A stretch of 59,630 bases of DNA from Bacteroidales bacterium (lineage in GTDB: Bacteria > Bacteroidota > Bacteroidia > Bacteroidales > Bacteroidaceae): contig JAATGU010000114.1 in NCBI GenBank assembly GCA_015654535.1, positions 1 through 59,630 on the forward strand, read 5' to 3'. A program made the position numbers and the translations under genes. The notes beneath the pieces are model-generated. The model did no database searches, had not been told where the DNA came from, and saw nothing but the letters and a program-made list of their open reading frames with translations. This document shows, in pieces, positions 17,329-27,857 of the stretch (within the stretch, counting starts at the first letter, position 1; every line of letters begins with the position of its first letter).

Positions 17329-17771
17329 TGGATAAGCTAAAGCCCATGCAAGATATTCACCCTGACGAGAAAGGACGACAGGTAGAAGGTTTGTATCAAT
17401 CTATAAAAGACATCATACAAACAGCTCGCGCTACGGCCTACCGAGCTGTAAACTTTACAATAGTGCAGGCTTATTGGCACATCGGGCAACAAATAATTGA
17501 AGTAGAGCAACAAGGAGAAACTCGTGCAAAGTATGGAGAATCCTTATTGGCTGCGCTTTCTGAACGATTAACAAAAGACTTCGGAAAAGGATTTGATGAA
17601 CGCGAACTAAGAAAAATCCGCCAATTCTATTTGTCTTTCTCAATTCGGGACTCACTGCGCCCCGAATTGAGTTGGACACATTATCGGAAACTCGTTTCGG
17701 TAGAAAATGAGCAAGCTCGTATGTGGTATATGAATGAGGCTGCCAATGAAAGACAATGGCAATCCTATTGA
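17328..17771 (+). pseudogene. truncated DUF1016 (YhcG) N-terminal domain
   Basis: 147 residues corresponding to the DUF1016 N-terminal domain (AYWHIGQQIIEVEQQGETRA and LTKDFGKGFDERELRKIRQF, then LSWTHYRKLVSVENEQARMW). It ends shortly after the YMNEA segment, so the nuclease half is missing. It shares one base with the end of the hsdM relic. Sequence downstream switches directly to a DinD fragment in another frame, so this is a deletion joint. Confidence 0.75.
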
Positions 17772-18030
17772 AGTGTGGTATGCACGTGAATTACAATCAT
17801 TGTTAGGATATGCACGTTGGGAGAATTTTATTGTAGCCATTAATCGTGCTATTGAATCTTGTAAGACGCAAGGCATCAATATGGATGACCATTTTCGTGA
17901 GGTCACGAAAATGGTTCAGCTTGGCAGTGGGGCGAAACGCGAAGTACAGGATTTTATGCTTGCTCGTTATGCTTGGAATAAGAAGCAAATAATAAACACA
18001 TTTCTTTCACAGTCCGGGGGTTTTATGTAA
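17746..18030 (+). pseudogene. DinD-like N-terminal fragment
   Basis: The frame from the ATG at 17746 reads NPIEVWYARELQSLLGYARW then SCKTQGINMDDHF and VQLGSGAKREVQDFMLARYA, the N-terminal half of DNA-damage-inducible protein D (BRO-like). After ARYA the similarity ends and about 18 unrelated residues run into the purL promoter. Full DinD is about 270 residues. The fragment marks the right edge of the accessory island. Confidence 0.7.
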
Positions 18031-18035
18031 CTTTG
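18005..18035 (+). promoter_or_regulatory. purL promoter
   Basis: TTTC (18005-18008), 19 bp, then TAACTTTG (18028-18035): a near-consensus Bacteroidetes promoter 57 bp before the purL ATG. The DinD relic's last codons overlap it, so the island boundary lies within or next to this promoter. Confidence 0.7.
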
Positions 18036-18092
18036 CGAACAAATTAGAATAATTCAGTAGAATTATAATAACCCATATATACTCAAAGTGAT

Positions 18093-21000
18093 ATGATTCT
18101 TTTTTTCAGAACTCCTTCTCAGAGCGTGGTGGCAGTAGAAGCCGACCATGATTTTTCTTCTGATGACATCAAAAAACTCAGTTGGCTTTTAGGTGAAGCA
18201 AATGTGGAAAGCGAAAACCGGCTACAAGGTTATTTTGTCGGTCCGCGTAAAGAAATGATTACTCCATGGAGTACGAATGCCGTGGAAATTACCCAAAATA
18301 TGGGGATTGACGGTGTTCTCCGAATAGAAGAGTACTTTCCTGTAAAAGATGAAAATGCAGATCGTGACCCCATGCTTCAACGCATGTACAAAGGCTTGAA
18401 TCAGGATGTATTTACTACTAACCGTCAGCCGGAATCTATTGTTTACATTGAAAATTTGGCCACTTACAATGAAAAAGAAGGCTTGGCTCTTTCTCAAGAA
18501 GAAATGGATTATCTCGTCAATATGGAAAAATCTTTGGGACGTAGGCTCACGGATTCTGAAGTATTTGGTTTTGCCCAGATAAATTCGGAGCACTGCCGTC
18601 ACAAGATCTTTGGCGGAACATTTATCATTGATGGTAAAGAGATGGAATCTTCCCTTTTCCAGATGATTAAAAAGACGACCGCCGAAAATCCTAATAAGAT
18701 TATTTCTGCTTATAAAGATAATGTTGCTTTTGCCGAAGGTCCGGTAGTAGAGCAATTTGCTCCGGTAGATCATTCAACTTCCGATTATTTTCAAATTAAA
18801 GATATTAAAACAGTGATCTCGCTAAAGGCGGAGACTCATAATTTTCCTACCACCGTGGAGCCGTTCAATGGGGCATCCACCGGAACAGGTGGAGAAATCC
18901 GCGACCGTATGGGGGGAGGAAAAGGTTCTTTACCAATTGCAGGTACTGCCGTTTACATGACTTCCTACCCTCGCACAGAGGAAGGCAGGGAATGGGAAGA
19001 ACTTCTTCCGGTTCGCGAATGGTTATATCAAACTCCGGAACAGATCTTAATTAAGGCATCCAACGGGGCTTCTGATTTCGGTAACAAGTTTGGTCAGCCA
19101 CTGATTTGCGGTTCGGTACTCACCTTTGAACATAATGAGAACAACGTTCGCTATGGTTATGACAAAGTAATTATGCTTGCCGGTGGCGTAGGTTACGGCA
19201 CAAAACGTGATTGCCTGAAAGGAAAACCGGAAACGGGAAATAAGATAGTGGTGTTGGGTGGTGATAATTACCGCATCGGTTTAGGTGGTGGTTCTGTTTC
19301 ATCGGTAGACACGGGACGTTACTCCAGTGGCATTGAATTAAACGCTGTGCAACGGGCGAACGCGGAGATGCAAAAACGGGCAAACAACGTAGTCCGTGCA
19401 CTTTGCGAAGAGGATGAAAATCCGATTGTTTCTATTCACGACCATGGTTCAGCCGGACATGTAAACTGTCTCTCGGAATTAATAGAAGAGAATGGAGGAT
19501 TGATTCACATGGATAAACTCCCCATTGGTGATAAGACTTTATCGGCAAAAGAAATTATAGCCAACGAGTCTCAGGAACGTATGGGGTTATTAATAAAAGA
19601 AGAAGCGATTGAATATGTGCGGAAGATTGCTGAACGTGAACGTGCGCCAATGTATGTGGTAGGTGAAACCACTGGAGATGGACGGTTTGCTTTTGAACAG
19701 GCAGACGGCGTCCGTCCGTTTGATCTGGCAATAGATCAGATGTTTGGCAGTTCGCCTAAAACATACATGATAGACAAGACAGTAGAGGCTCACTATGAGA
19801 AGGCTACCTACGAAATATCTAAACTTCACGAATATCTTACCCGTGTGCTTCAATTAGAAGCCGTAGCTTGTAAAGACTGGTTAACCAACAAAGTAGACCG
19901 TTCGGTTACTGGTAAAGTTGCCCGTCAGCAATGCCAGGGAGAGATTCAATTGCCATTAAGCGATTGTGGTGTGGTAGCATTAGATTACAGAGGAGAAAAG
20001 GGAATTGCCACTTCCATTGGTCATGCACCTCAGGCAGCTTTAGCCGACCCTGTTGCCGGTTCTATTCTTGCAGTATCAGAAGCACTTACCAATTTAGTTT
20101 GGGCTCCTCTTGCCGAAGGGATGGATAGTATTTCTCTATCCGCAAACTGGATGTGGCCTTGCCGTTCAATGGAAGGGGAAGACGCCCGCCTTTATACTGC
20201 TGTAAAAGCATTATCCGATTTCTGTTGTAGTTTGCAAATCAACGTTCCCACCGGAAAAGATTCTCTGTCGATGACTCAGAAATATCCAGATGGAAACAAA
20301 GTTGTTTCTCCGGGAACAGTCATTGTATCCGCCGGAGCTGAGGTTTCCGATATCAAGAAAATAGTTTCTCCTGTACTGGTGAACGATGAAAAGAGTTATC
20401 TTTATCATATAGATTTCAGCTTTGATTCGTTAAAGCTGGGTGGTTCCGCTTTTGCTCAGTCTCTAAATAAAATAGGTGACGAAGTACCTTGCGTACAAGA
20501 CAGCGAATACTTCCGCGATGCTTTTCTGGCTATCCAAGAATTAGTAAAAAAAGGGTTAATCATAGCTGGTCATGATATTTCCGCCGGTGGTTTAATCACT
20601 ACTTTACTGGAAATGTGTTTCGCCAACGTAGACGGAGGCTTAGAGGTAAACTTAGATAAGTTAAAAGAGAATGATCTTGTAAAGATTCTATTCGCTGAAA
20701 ACCCGGGAGTTATTATTCAGGTAAAACATAAAGCTGAAGTAGAAAAGATTCTGGAAGAAGCGGGGGTAGGATTTATTTTAATAGCCAGACCAACCGATGA
20801 ACGTCACATTTTAGTCTCTAAAGATGGAGCTACTTATCAGTTTGGCATTGATCATATGCGTGATGTTTGGTATTCTTCTTCTTACTTATTAGATAGAAAG
20901 CAATCCATGAATGGCTGTGCCAAAACTCGCTTCGAAAACTATAAAATGCAACCCATAGAATTTGCATTCAACAAAGAATTTAAAGGTAAGCTTTCTCAAT

Positions 21001-21788
21001 ATGGTATTTCTCCTGATCGCCGCACTCCTACCGGCATCAAGGCGGCCATTATCCGTGAGAAAGGGACCAATGGCGAACGCGAAATGGCTTATTCTCTTTA
21101 TCTGGCCGGATTTGATGTAAAGGATGTGACTATGACCGACTTAATAAGTGGTCGCGAGACATTGGAAGATATCAACATGATTGTTTATTGCGGAGGTTTC
21201 TCTAACTCAGACGTACTTGGCTCTGCTAAAGGATGGGCCGGAGGATTCCTTTTCAACGAAAAAGCCAAAGTTGCTCTCGACAAGTTCTATGCTCGTAAAG
21301 ACACTTTAAGTCTGGGTATATGCAATGGTTGTCAGCTAATGATTGAATTAGGATTAATCAATCCTGAGCAGGAGAAAAAAGCGAAAATGCTACATAATAC
21401 CTCTCACAAATTCGAATCTGCCTATCTTGGTGTCACCATTCCTACAAACCATAGCGTGATGTTTGGTTCACTTAGCGGATCAAAGTTGGGTATCTGGGTA
21501 GCTCATGGAGAAGGGAAATTCTCTTTACCTTATGAGGAAAGCAAATACAATATTGTAGCAAAATATTCTTACGATGAATATCCCGGCAATCCAAATGGAT
21601 CGGATTACAGTGTAGCTGCTTTAGCTTCTGTAGACGGCCGCCACTTAGCAATGATGCCTCACCTGGAACGGGCTATTTTCCCTTGGCAGAATGCAACTTA
21701 CCCAGCAGATAGAATCAATAGTGATCAAGTAACTCCATGGATAGAAGCATTTGTTAATGCTCGTAAATGGGTGGAAATAAATAAATAA
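18093..21788 (+). CDS. purL: phosphoribosylformylglycinamidine synthase
   Basis: A 1231-residue large-type FGAR amidotransferase, the fourth step of purine synthesis: FGAR + glutamine + ATP to FGAM. It has the single-chain form with an N-terminal domain, two AIRS-like ATP domains (SEHCRHKIFGG; GGGSVSSVDTG; PTGKDSLSMTQKYPDG) and a C-terminal glutaminase whose nucleophile is C1077 in GICNGCQLM. The end (PHLERAIFPWQ) is typical. Length matches the family. It has its own promoter and a strong terminator, so it is monocistronic. Confidence 0.98.
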   Translation: MILFFRTPSQSVVAVEADHDFSSDDIKKLSWLLGEANVESENRLQGYFVGPRKEMITPWSTNAVEITQNMGIDGVLRIEEYFPVKDENADRDPMLQRMYKGLNQDVFTTNRQPESIVYIENLATYNEKEGLALSQEEMDYLVNMEKSLGRRLTDSEVFGFAQINSEHCRHKIFGGTFIIDGKEMESSLFQMIKKTTAENPNKIISAYKDNVAFAEGPVVEQFAPVDHSTSDYFQIKDIKTVISLKAETHNFPTTVEPFNGASTGTGGEIRDRMGGGKGSLPIAGTAVYMTSYPRTEEGREWEELLPVREWLYQTPEQILIKASNGASDFGNKFGQPLICGSVLTFEHNENNVRYGYDKVIMLAGGVGYGTKRDCLKGKPETGNKIVVLGGDNYRIGLGGGSVSSVDTGRYSSGIELNAVQRANAEMQKRANNVVRALCEEDENPIVSIHDHGSAGHVNCLSELIEENGGLIHMDKLPIGDKTLSAKEIIANESQERMGLLIKEEAIEYVRKIAERERAPMYVVGETTGDGRFAFEQADGVRPFDLAIDQMFGSSPKTYMIDKTVEAHYEKATYEISKLHEYLTRVLQLEAVACKDWLTNKVDRSVTGKVARQQCQGEIQLPLSDCGVVALDYRGEKGIATSIGHAPQAALADPVAGSILAVSEALTNLVWAPLAEGMDSISLSANWMWPCRSMEGEDARLYTAVKALSDFCCSLQINVPTGKDSLSMTQKYPDGNKVVSPGTVIVSAGAEVSDIKKIVSPVLVNDEKSYLYHIDFSFDSLKLGGSAFAQSLNKIGDEVPCVQDSEYFRDAFLAIQELVKKGLIIAGHDISAGGLITTLLEMCFANVDGGLEVNLDKLKENDLVKILFAENPGVIIQVKHKAEVEKILEEAGVGFILIARPTDERHILVSKDGATYQFGIDHMRDVWYSSSYLLDRKQSMNGCAKTRFENYKMQPIEFAFNKEFKGKLSQYGISPDRRTPTGIKAAIIREKGTNGEREMAYSLYLAGFDVKDVTMTDLISGRETLEDINMIVYCGGFSNSDVLGSAKGWAGGFLFNEKAKVALDKFYARKDTLSLGICNGCQLMIELGLINPEQEKKAKMLHNTSHKFESAYLGVTIPTNHSVMFGSLSGSKLGIWVAHGEGKFSLPYEESKYNIVAKYSYDEYPGNPNGSDYSVAALASVDGRHLAMMPHLERAIFPWQNATYPADRINSDQVTPWIEAFVNARKWVEINK

Positions 21789-21806
21789 CCAGAAGATATC
21801 TTATTC

Positions 21807-21845
21807 AAAGAGAGGTGGAAACTAATAACTTCACCTCTCTTTTTT
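21807..21845 (+). terminator. purL terminator
   Basis: Perfect 11-bp stem AAAGAGAGGTG / CACCTCTCTTT (21807-21817 with 21832-21842) and a T run, 18 bp after the purL stop. Confidence 0.92.
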
Positions 21846-21995
21846 CAACCATAAAATGCAAAATACATATTTTGTTTTAAGTCATAAAATTAGAATTATT
21901 AATTAGCTCTTTTTATGATATTCTTTATAGTTATTGTTGCTCTGCTAAAATACAATTATTATCTCTTATCTTTTTATAATTTTTCTACTATACGT

Positions 21996-22026
21996 TTTGA
22001 TATGTCCATTATTTTTCTGATATTTG
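21996..22026 (+). promoter_or_regulatory. promoter of hybrid two-component regulator
   Basis: TTTG (21996-21999), exactly 19 bp, then GATATTTG (22019-22026), one mismatch from the TAnnTTTG box, 28 bp before the start codon. Confidence 0.6.
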
Positions 22027-22054
22027 TAATTCTACTTTTATTAAGATTCCCAAG

Positions 22055-25000
22055 ATGAGAATAGTACTGTTTACTTTGTTTCTTTATATAAGTTCTTTGA
22101 GCTTTGCACAAAGCTACAAGTATATCAGCGTGGAAGACGGATTAAGTAACAGGCGCGTATATAGTATTCTTAAAGACAATAAAGGATACATGTGGTTTCT
22201 CACGCATCAAGGGATAGATAGATATGACGGGAAAACTTTTAAACATTACAACTTAATTACGTCTATTGAAAAAATAGACTCATTTGGAGAAATAGCTCTA
22301 CTCAACGTGGATGCTAAAGGAATACTTTGCGCGATAACTAAAAACGGTCAGATCTTTAGATACAACAACATTACAGACAATTATCAATTAGTATATCAAC
22401 TCAAGAATAAAGGACCTGTGATTTACGCCTATATTGATCACAACAATAATATATGGCTATGCACTGCACACAATCAATATATATACAATCTTAATTCTCA
22501 CAAGTTTCTATCACTAACTAATTATAACAAACAAACCGTTTGTGACATTGTCCAGATTAATGCAAATACTTATTATATTGGGACCAATAAAGGAGTGTAT
22601 GCCGCAAAACTACAAAATGAAACTTTAATAAGAATTCCTCAAAAAAAATTGGATAGCCTATCTATACAGATCAATAAATTATATTATCACCCTAAAAATA
22701 AGAAACTATTCATTGGAAGTTTCCAAAAAGGAATATATGTTTATGACTGTCTAAAGCATCAATTGCTGTTAGTAAAAACCGGACTCAATGATATTAGCAT
22801 TAACAGTATAAAAAGGCTAAACGAGAACGAAATTCTAATTGCAACCAACGGAGCAGGCGTTTATAAGATGAACGCAAACAATTATCAGTCTTCTCCTTAT
22901 ATTGTTGCTGATTATGACCAACTCAATGCCATGAATGGCAATACAATCAATGATCTGTATATTGATAATGAGCAGCGTATCTGGTTAGCCAACTATCCCC
23001 TTGGAATAACGGTAAAGTATAATCGGTTTCCTAAGTATAAATGGTTCAAACATTCGATAGGTAATGAAAACTCACTGACTAATGATCAGGTTAATGCAAT
23101 AATTGAAGACAGTGAAGGTGACCTTTGGTATGCAACCAATAATGGTATTAGCATTTATTATTCCAAAACAGGAAAATGGGGCCATATACTGACATCCTCA
23201 GATGCTCAGTCTCTCAGTAAAAATCATGTGTATATTAGTTTATGTGAAGTGAAGCCCGGAGTAATATGGGCCGGAGGATATACTTCCGGCATGTACCAAA
23301 TAGACAAACATAGCATGAGAGTAAGCTATTTTACTCCTTCACAATACGGAAATCCTACTTTACAACCTGATAAATACATCCGGGTTATTCTTAAAGATAA
23401 TGAAGGAAGTATCTGGGCAGGTGGATATTATAACCTAAAATGGATTGATCTTAAGAATAAAAAAATCCGGCTTTACCCAGGAATAAGCTCCGTGAATGTT
23501 ATTCTTGAAAAAGATGCGGATCATCTCTGGGTTGGTACTGCCAACAGCCTTTACTTACTGAATAAAAACAATGGAATATTCCGACAAATAAAAATGCCGA
23601 AGGAAACGGCCGATATATATACTCTGTGTGAAGGAGTAAATGGGCTACTCTACATTGGCACCAGCGGTTCGGGAATGTTGGAATATAATGAGAAGACGAA
23701 CCATTTCGTCAATTATAATAAAGAAAAAAGCGCACTGATCTCGAATAATATTTATACTATACTATCTGATCAAAAAGGAATTTTGTTTCTTAGTACAGAA
23801 AACAGTTTAGTGCGCTTTAACACGAACAACAAAAGCTTTCAAAACTGGACAACAGAACAAGGGCTGCTATCAAATCATTTTAATTCTGCAGCTGGTGTAT
23901 ACAGACGAAACGGTACATTTGTTTTTGGTAGTGCTGATGGTGCCATCGAATTTAATGAAAAAATAGCGCTTCCTCAAAAATATTCATCTAAGTTAGTATT
24001 CAGCGACTTCCGTCTGTTTTACCAAACCGTATATGCCGGAGAAAAAGATTCTCCGCTAAAACAAGATATTGATGAAGCAAAAGAAATTGACTTAAAATAC
24101 AATCAGAACATTTTTTCGTTTCGGATTGCTTCTATTAATTACGACTATCCTTCAAATATTCTTTACTCATGGAAATTAGATGGGTTATATGACAAATGGA
24201 GCAAACCGACTTACGAAAATGTGATTCGTTATACCAATCTTGGTTCAGGAAAATATACACTTCATGTTCGGGCAATCTCAAATGAAGACTTTCGTGTTAT
24301 TGAAGAAAGAACAATCGACATCGTCATTCATCCTCCTTTTTGGAGAAGCATTTGGGCAATTTTATTTTATCTGATTTTTTTCGTACTTATAATAAGAACC
24401 CCTCTGCGGTTATATTATATGAGAAAGGAACGAAAAATATCTAACGATAAAATTCATTTCTTCATTAATACGGCACATGATATTCGTACTCCTCTTTCTT
24501 TGATTAAAGCTCCTCTGGACGAACTGGTAGAAAAAGAGAAGCTAACTTCCGAAGGCAAAATAAATTTGGAAACAGCCGTTAGAAACACGGATACTTTATT
24601 CAGACTGATCACTAGTCTGATAAACTTTGAAAAGGTAGAAAAATATTCATCTAAATTGCATGTAGGAGAATATGAGCTCTTTACTTTTTTAGATGAAATC
24701 CTTAAATCCTTCCAATCTTACGCTGAAGGGAAACAAATTAAGTTGATTTACGAAAGTAATTTCCGTTTCCTAAATGTATGGTTCGACAAAGATAAGATGG
24801 AATCTATACTTAAAAACTTAATATCAAATGCACTAAAATATACGCCTAATAATGGAGAAGTAAATGTCACTGCTTTCAGCACCTCCGAATACTGGGGAAT
24901 TGAGATAAGTGATAGTGGAATAGGTATACCCGAAAATGAACAGGGCAAATTATTCAAGCTCTTTTTCCGAGGAAGTAATGCTATTAACTCTAAAGTGGTG

Positions 25001-26017
25001 GGCAGTGGAATAGGACTACTCTTAGCTCGGAACTTTGTGAATCTGCATCATGGTACAATCAGTCTTAAAAGTAAAGAGAACCAAGGTTCTACATTCAAAA
25101 TATCTTTTCCACAAGGGCACAAACATTTTAAGAAGCACCAACTGGATTGGGATCAGAATCAAGAAGAGAACTTTGAACGAATATCTGATAGCTTTAAAAC
25201 AAAAGCTGCTGAGATTTTGCCTCCGTCCATTAATCAAAGAAATAGAATTTCCTTGGCACAACGTATATTGCTTGTAGAAGATAATGACGATATGCGCAGT
25301 TATTTGCAACGTTCTCTTTCAGAAAATTACTACATATATCTGGCAAGTGATGGACAAGAAGGATGGGAAATTGCTCGAAATATAAAACCGGATTTAGTGA
25401 TTTCAGACATTATGATGCCTACAATGAGAGGAGATGAACTGTGTGCAAAAATAAAAAATGATATAAATACTTCGCACATACCAGTGATATTGCTTACAGC
25501 ACTTAATGATAAAAGTAACATTCTCCGAGGATTGAAAACCGGAGCTGACGAGTATGTAACCAAGCCATTCGATATTTCTATTTTAAAAGCTACGATTGTA
25601 ACTATTTTAGCTAATCGCTCCGTTCTAAAGAATCGATTTGCAAAACTAGAAATCAAAAATACTGATGAATGTATCAACTGTGTTTCAGATTTGGATCGTG
25701 AATTCATGACTAGAGTAAAATACATTATAGAAAAGAATCTACAGGACTCGAGTTTTAACGTAGATACGCTATGCAGTGCGCTCAATATGAGTCGCTCCAG
25801 TTTCTATAATAAAATAAAAGCACTGACTGATCAGGCTCCTGCCGATTTTATCCGTATCTTACGACTTACCCGTGCAACAGAACTACTAAAAAGTAAAAGA
25901 TACAGCATCACTGAAGTGGCTGAAATGACAGGCTTCAGTGATGCCAAATATTTTAGAGAAGTCTTCAAGAAACGTTATAAAATGAATCCGAGCAAATATA
26001 TGCAAGAAGAAGAATAA
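22055..26017 (+). CDS. hybrid two-component system sensor/regulator (HTCS)
   Basis: A 1320-residue one-protein two-component system. A signal peptide (MRIVLFTLFLYISSLSFAQ) precedes periplasmic beta-propeller repeats to about residue 640, then a Y_Y_Y domain, one membrane segment near 770-790, HisKA with phospho-His in HDIRTPLS (H808), HATPase (GIGIPENEQGKLFKLFFRG), a receiver with phospho-Asp in VISDIMMP (D1118) and a C-terminal AraC DNA-binding domain. In Bacteroides such proteins sense oligosaccharides and switch on adjacent polysaccharide-utilisation loci, but no SusC/SusD genes lie nearby, so its target is remote or different. It is convergent with anfA, 20 bp away. Confidence 0.95.
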   Translation: MRIVLFTLFLYISSLSFAQSYKYISVEDGLSNRRVYSILKDNKGYMWFLTHQGIDRYDGKTFKHYNLITSIEKIDSFGEIALLNVDAKGILCAITKNGQIFRYNNITDNYQLVYQLKNKGPVIYAYIDHNNNIWLCTAHNQYIYNLNSHKFLSLTNYNKQTVCDIVQINANTYYIGTNKGVYAAKLQNETLIRIPQKKLDSLSIQINKLYYHPKNKKLFIGSFQKGIYVYDCLKHQLLLVKTGLNDISINSIKRLNENEILIATNGAGVYKMNANNYQSSPYIVADYDQLNAMNGNTINDLYIDNEQRIWLANYPLGITVKYNRFPKYKWFKHSIGNENSLTNDQVNAIIEDSEGDLWYATNNGISIYYSKTGKWGHILTSSDAQSLSKNHVYISLCEVKPGVIWAGGYTSGMYQIDKHSMRVSYFTPSQYGNPTLQPDKYIRVILKDNEGSIWAGGYYNLKWIDLKNKKIRLYPGISSVNVILEKDADHLWVGTANSLYLLNKNNGIFRQIKMPKETADIYTLCEGVNGLLYIGTSGSGMLEYNEKTNHFVNYNKEKSALISNNIYTILSDQKGILFLSTENSLVRFNTNNKSFQNWTTEQGLLSNHFNSAAGVYRRNGTFVFGSADGAIEFNEKIALPQKYSSKLVFSDFRLFYQTVYAGEKDSPLKQDIDEAKEIDLKYNQNIFSFRIASINYDYPSNILYSWKLDGLYDKWSKPTYENVIRYTNLGSGKYTLHVRAISNEDFRVIEERTIDIVIHPPFWRSIWAILFYLIFFVLIIRTPLRLYYMRKERKISNDKIHFFINTAHDIRTPLSLIKAPLDELVEKEKLTSEGKINLETAVRNTDTLFRLITSLINFEKVEKYSSKLHVGEYELFTFLDEILKSFQSYAEGKQIKLIYESNFRFLNVWFDKDKMESILKNLISNALKYTPNNGEVNVTAFSTSEYWGIEISDSGIGIPENEQGKLFKLFFRGSNAINSKVVGSGIGLLLARNFVNLHHGTISLKSKENQGSTFKISFPQGHKHFKKHQLDWDQNQEENFERISDSFKTKAAEILPPSINQRNRISLAQRILLVEDNDDMRSYLQRSLSENYYIYLASDGQEGWEIARNIKPDLVISDIMMPTMRGDELCAKIKNDINTSHIPVILLTALNDKSNILRGLKTGADEYVTKPFDISILKATIVTILANRSVLKNRFAKLEIKNTDECINCVSDLDREFMTRVKYIIEKNLQDSSFNVDTLCSALNMSRSSFYNKIKALTDQAPADFIRILRLTRATELLKSKRYSITEVAEMTGFSDAKYFREVFKKRYKMNPSKYMQEEE

Positions 26018-26037
26018 TGTTAAGCTGTTTGCTTACG

Positions 26038-27600
26038 TTAATCTTCCTCATCCGAAAGATTTTTGTAACTATTAACCTGAATGCAATATTTAGCAATTAA
26101 TATCCCCATTATCCTACGGGTTATACCCAATTGTTCAGCAGATTTTGTGACATTCCCTCTCATCGAAATTAATGTATCAATAATCATTTGTTTTTCAACC
26201 CGTTCAATTACATTATTCAACCGACCTTGAGTTACAGTGTCAGATGAAACTCCTGTCTGCAATGTGGGTGGAAGATTATAAGAATGTATCACATTATCAG
26301 TGGTGAGTATCATGGAACGTTCTATTACATTTTCGAGCTCACGAATGTTTCCCGGCCATGAATACATCATCAACATATCTAACGCTCCGCCGGTTATGCG
26401 CTTTACATTGGTGCCATCACGTTTGTTTAATTTCTCTATAAAGTGATCAATAAGTATAGGTATATCGGTGCAGTGTTCACGTAGGGCCGGGACATAAATA
26501 GGGAATACATTGATTCGATAATAAAAATCTTCACGAAATAGTTTAAGCTTTATCATCTCTTCAAGATTACGGTTTGTAGCCGTTATTATACGCACATCAA
26601 TGTCAATTGTATGGTTACCTCCTATGCGTTCTATCTGCCGTTGTTGTATTGCTCTTAACAGTTTAATCTGTATAGAGAGGGGTAAGTCGCCTATTTCATC
26701 CAGAAAAATTGTTCCTTTGTTTGCCATCTCAAAACGACCCATATGCGATGATGTAGCACCTGTGAATGATCCCTTTTCATGACCAAACAACTCGCTTTCT
26801 ATCAAGTTTTCAGGTAATGCGGAACAATTCACCTTAATAAAAGGCTTAGACATTCTATCACTGGCATTATGTATAGCTTCAGCAATTAGCTCTTTTCCAA
26901 CCCCACTTTCCCCTCGTATAATTACTGTACTGTTTGTGGGCGCAACTTTTTCAATTATTCGATATAAATCATGCATTAGCGAAGAATTTCCGATAATGTT
27001 ATCCGGCCTAAAAGCTTTCTCTCCTTTTAGAAGTACATTTTCTTTGCGCAATTCTTCCATTTCTTCTATTTGCTGACGCCTCATGGATACATTTTTAGCT
27101 ATCAGCATTCCCACAATATTCAGAAATTTCACTTCTGGAGAAAAATCTACAGTATCAACATGGCATTTGTGAATACTAAGCGTACCCGTTATCTCATTTT
27201 CAATAACGATAGGCACACAAAGAAAAGCCATCAATTGATTACTTTTTTTTCTTACTTTTGTTTTATTAAGAAATTTGGGATTATTTGTTATATCACTTAT
27301 CACAATGGGGGTTTCTGATTGCACTACTTCGCCAATAACTCCTTCGCCAATCTCGTACACCCCTCTGCTTTTCTCTTCTTCCGTCAGTCCAAACGCAGCA
27401 TTAATCATTATCTTATCGTAATTCCGATCAATAATTGTTATCATGCTGTATTGAGCATTTAGAAATTTGCACAATTCTTCCAGCAATAGTTCCAAATCTT
27501 TATTAAGATCCTGACTATGCCCTATTCTATTGCTAATATTGACCAAAAACGTTAAGTCGGTCTCAGCATAACAATTCCGCTTAATCCTTTCACAAAGCAT
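26038..27600 (-). CDS. anfA: sigma-54-dependent activator of the Fe-only nitrogenase operon
   Basis: A 520-residue NifA/VnfA/AnfA-type enhancer-binding protein. GAF sensor at about 20-170, AAA+ domain with Walker A GESGVGKE (230-237), the sigma-54 contact loop GSFTGA (277-282) and Walker B FLDEIG (299-304), then a C-terminal Fis-type helix-turn-helix ([20 protein letters not shown]). C3 and C10 near the N terminus recall the cysteines needed by Azotobacter AnfA and VnfA, though spacing differs. It lies 257 bp downstream of anfO on the same strand, with a strong Shine-Dalgarno (GGAGGT) and probably its own promoter. The symbol rests on genome context; NifA-like proteins share this architecture. 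Confidence 0.88.
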   Translation of the reverse strand: MLCERIKRNCYAETDLTFLVNISNRIGHSQDLNKDLELLLEELCKFLNAQYSMITIIDRNYDKIMINAAFGLTEEEKSRGVYEIGEGVIGEVVQSETPIVISDITNNPKFLNKTKVRKKSNQLMAFLCVPIVIENEITGTLSIHKCHVDTVDFSPEVKFLNIVGMLIAKNVSMRRQQIEEMEELRKENVLLKGEKAFRPDNIIGNSSLMHDLYRIIEKVAPTNSTVIIRGESGVGKELIAEAIHNASDRMSKPFIKVNCSALPENLIESELFGHEKGSFTGATSSHMGRFEMANKGTIFLDEIGDLPLSIQIKLLRAIQQRQIERIGGNHTIDIDVRIITATNRNLEEMIKLKLFREDFYYRINVFPIYVPALREHCTDIPILIDHFIEKLNKRDGTNVKRITGGALDMLMMYSWPGNIRELENVIERSMILTTDNVIHSYNLPPTLQTGVSSDTVTQGRLNNVIERVEKQMIIDTLISMRGNVTKSAEQLGITRRIMGILIAKYCIQVNSYKNLSDEED

Positions 27601-27857
27601 AGCAACCTCCTTTTTATCTTAAAACAATGACCTTTTACCCTTCGATCTTATAAATCATAAGCACACAAAAATACTAAAATTAAAAGACAATATACATTAA
27701 TAAGGAAAAATAATCATCGGAAAGATGTTAATTAACACATTTAAGCATCATTACGATTTATAGAAAGATAAAGAAAAGGAATAAAGTGATATCTTGCTGT
27801 CTATTCTTTGGTTACAATATTAACCATGATTCTGAGTTTTAAATTTTAATCTCTATT
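27601..27857 (-). promoter_or_regulatory. anfO-anfA intergenic region
   Basis: 257 bp without a gene. On the minus strand it ends in AAGGAGGTTGCT before the anfA ATG, one of the few strong Shine-Dalgarno sites in the window. A possible -7 box TATTTTTG lies at 27666-27673, with a poorly spaced -33. No TGGC-N-GC sigma-54 site is visible here, so anfA may have a housekeeping promoter. Confidence 0.4.

Noticed and set aside
18222..18773. 183-codon minus-strand open frame inside purL
   Set aside because: Antisense to highly conserved purL codons; no family features.
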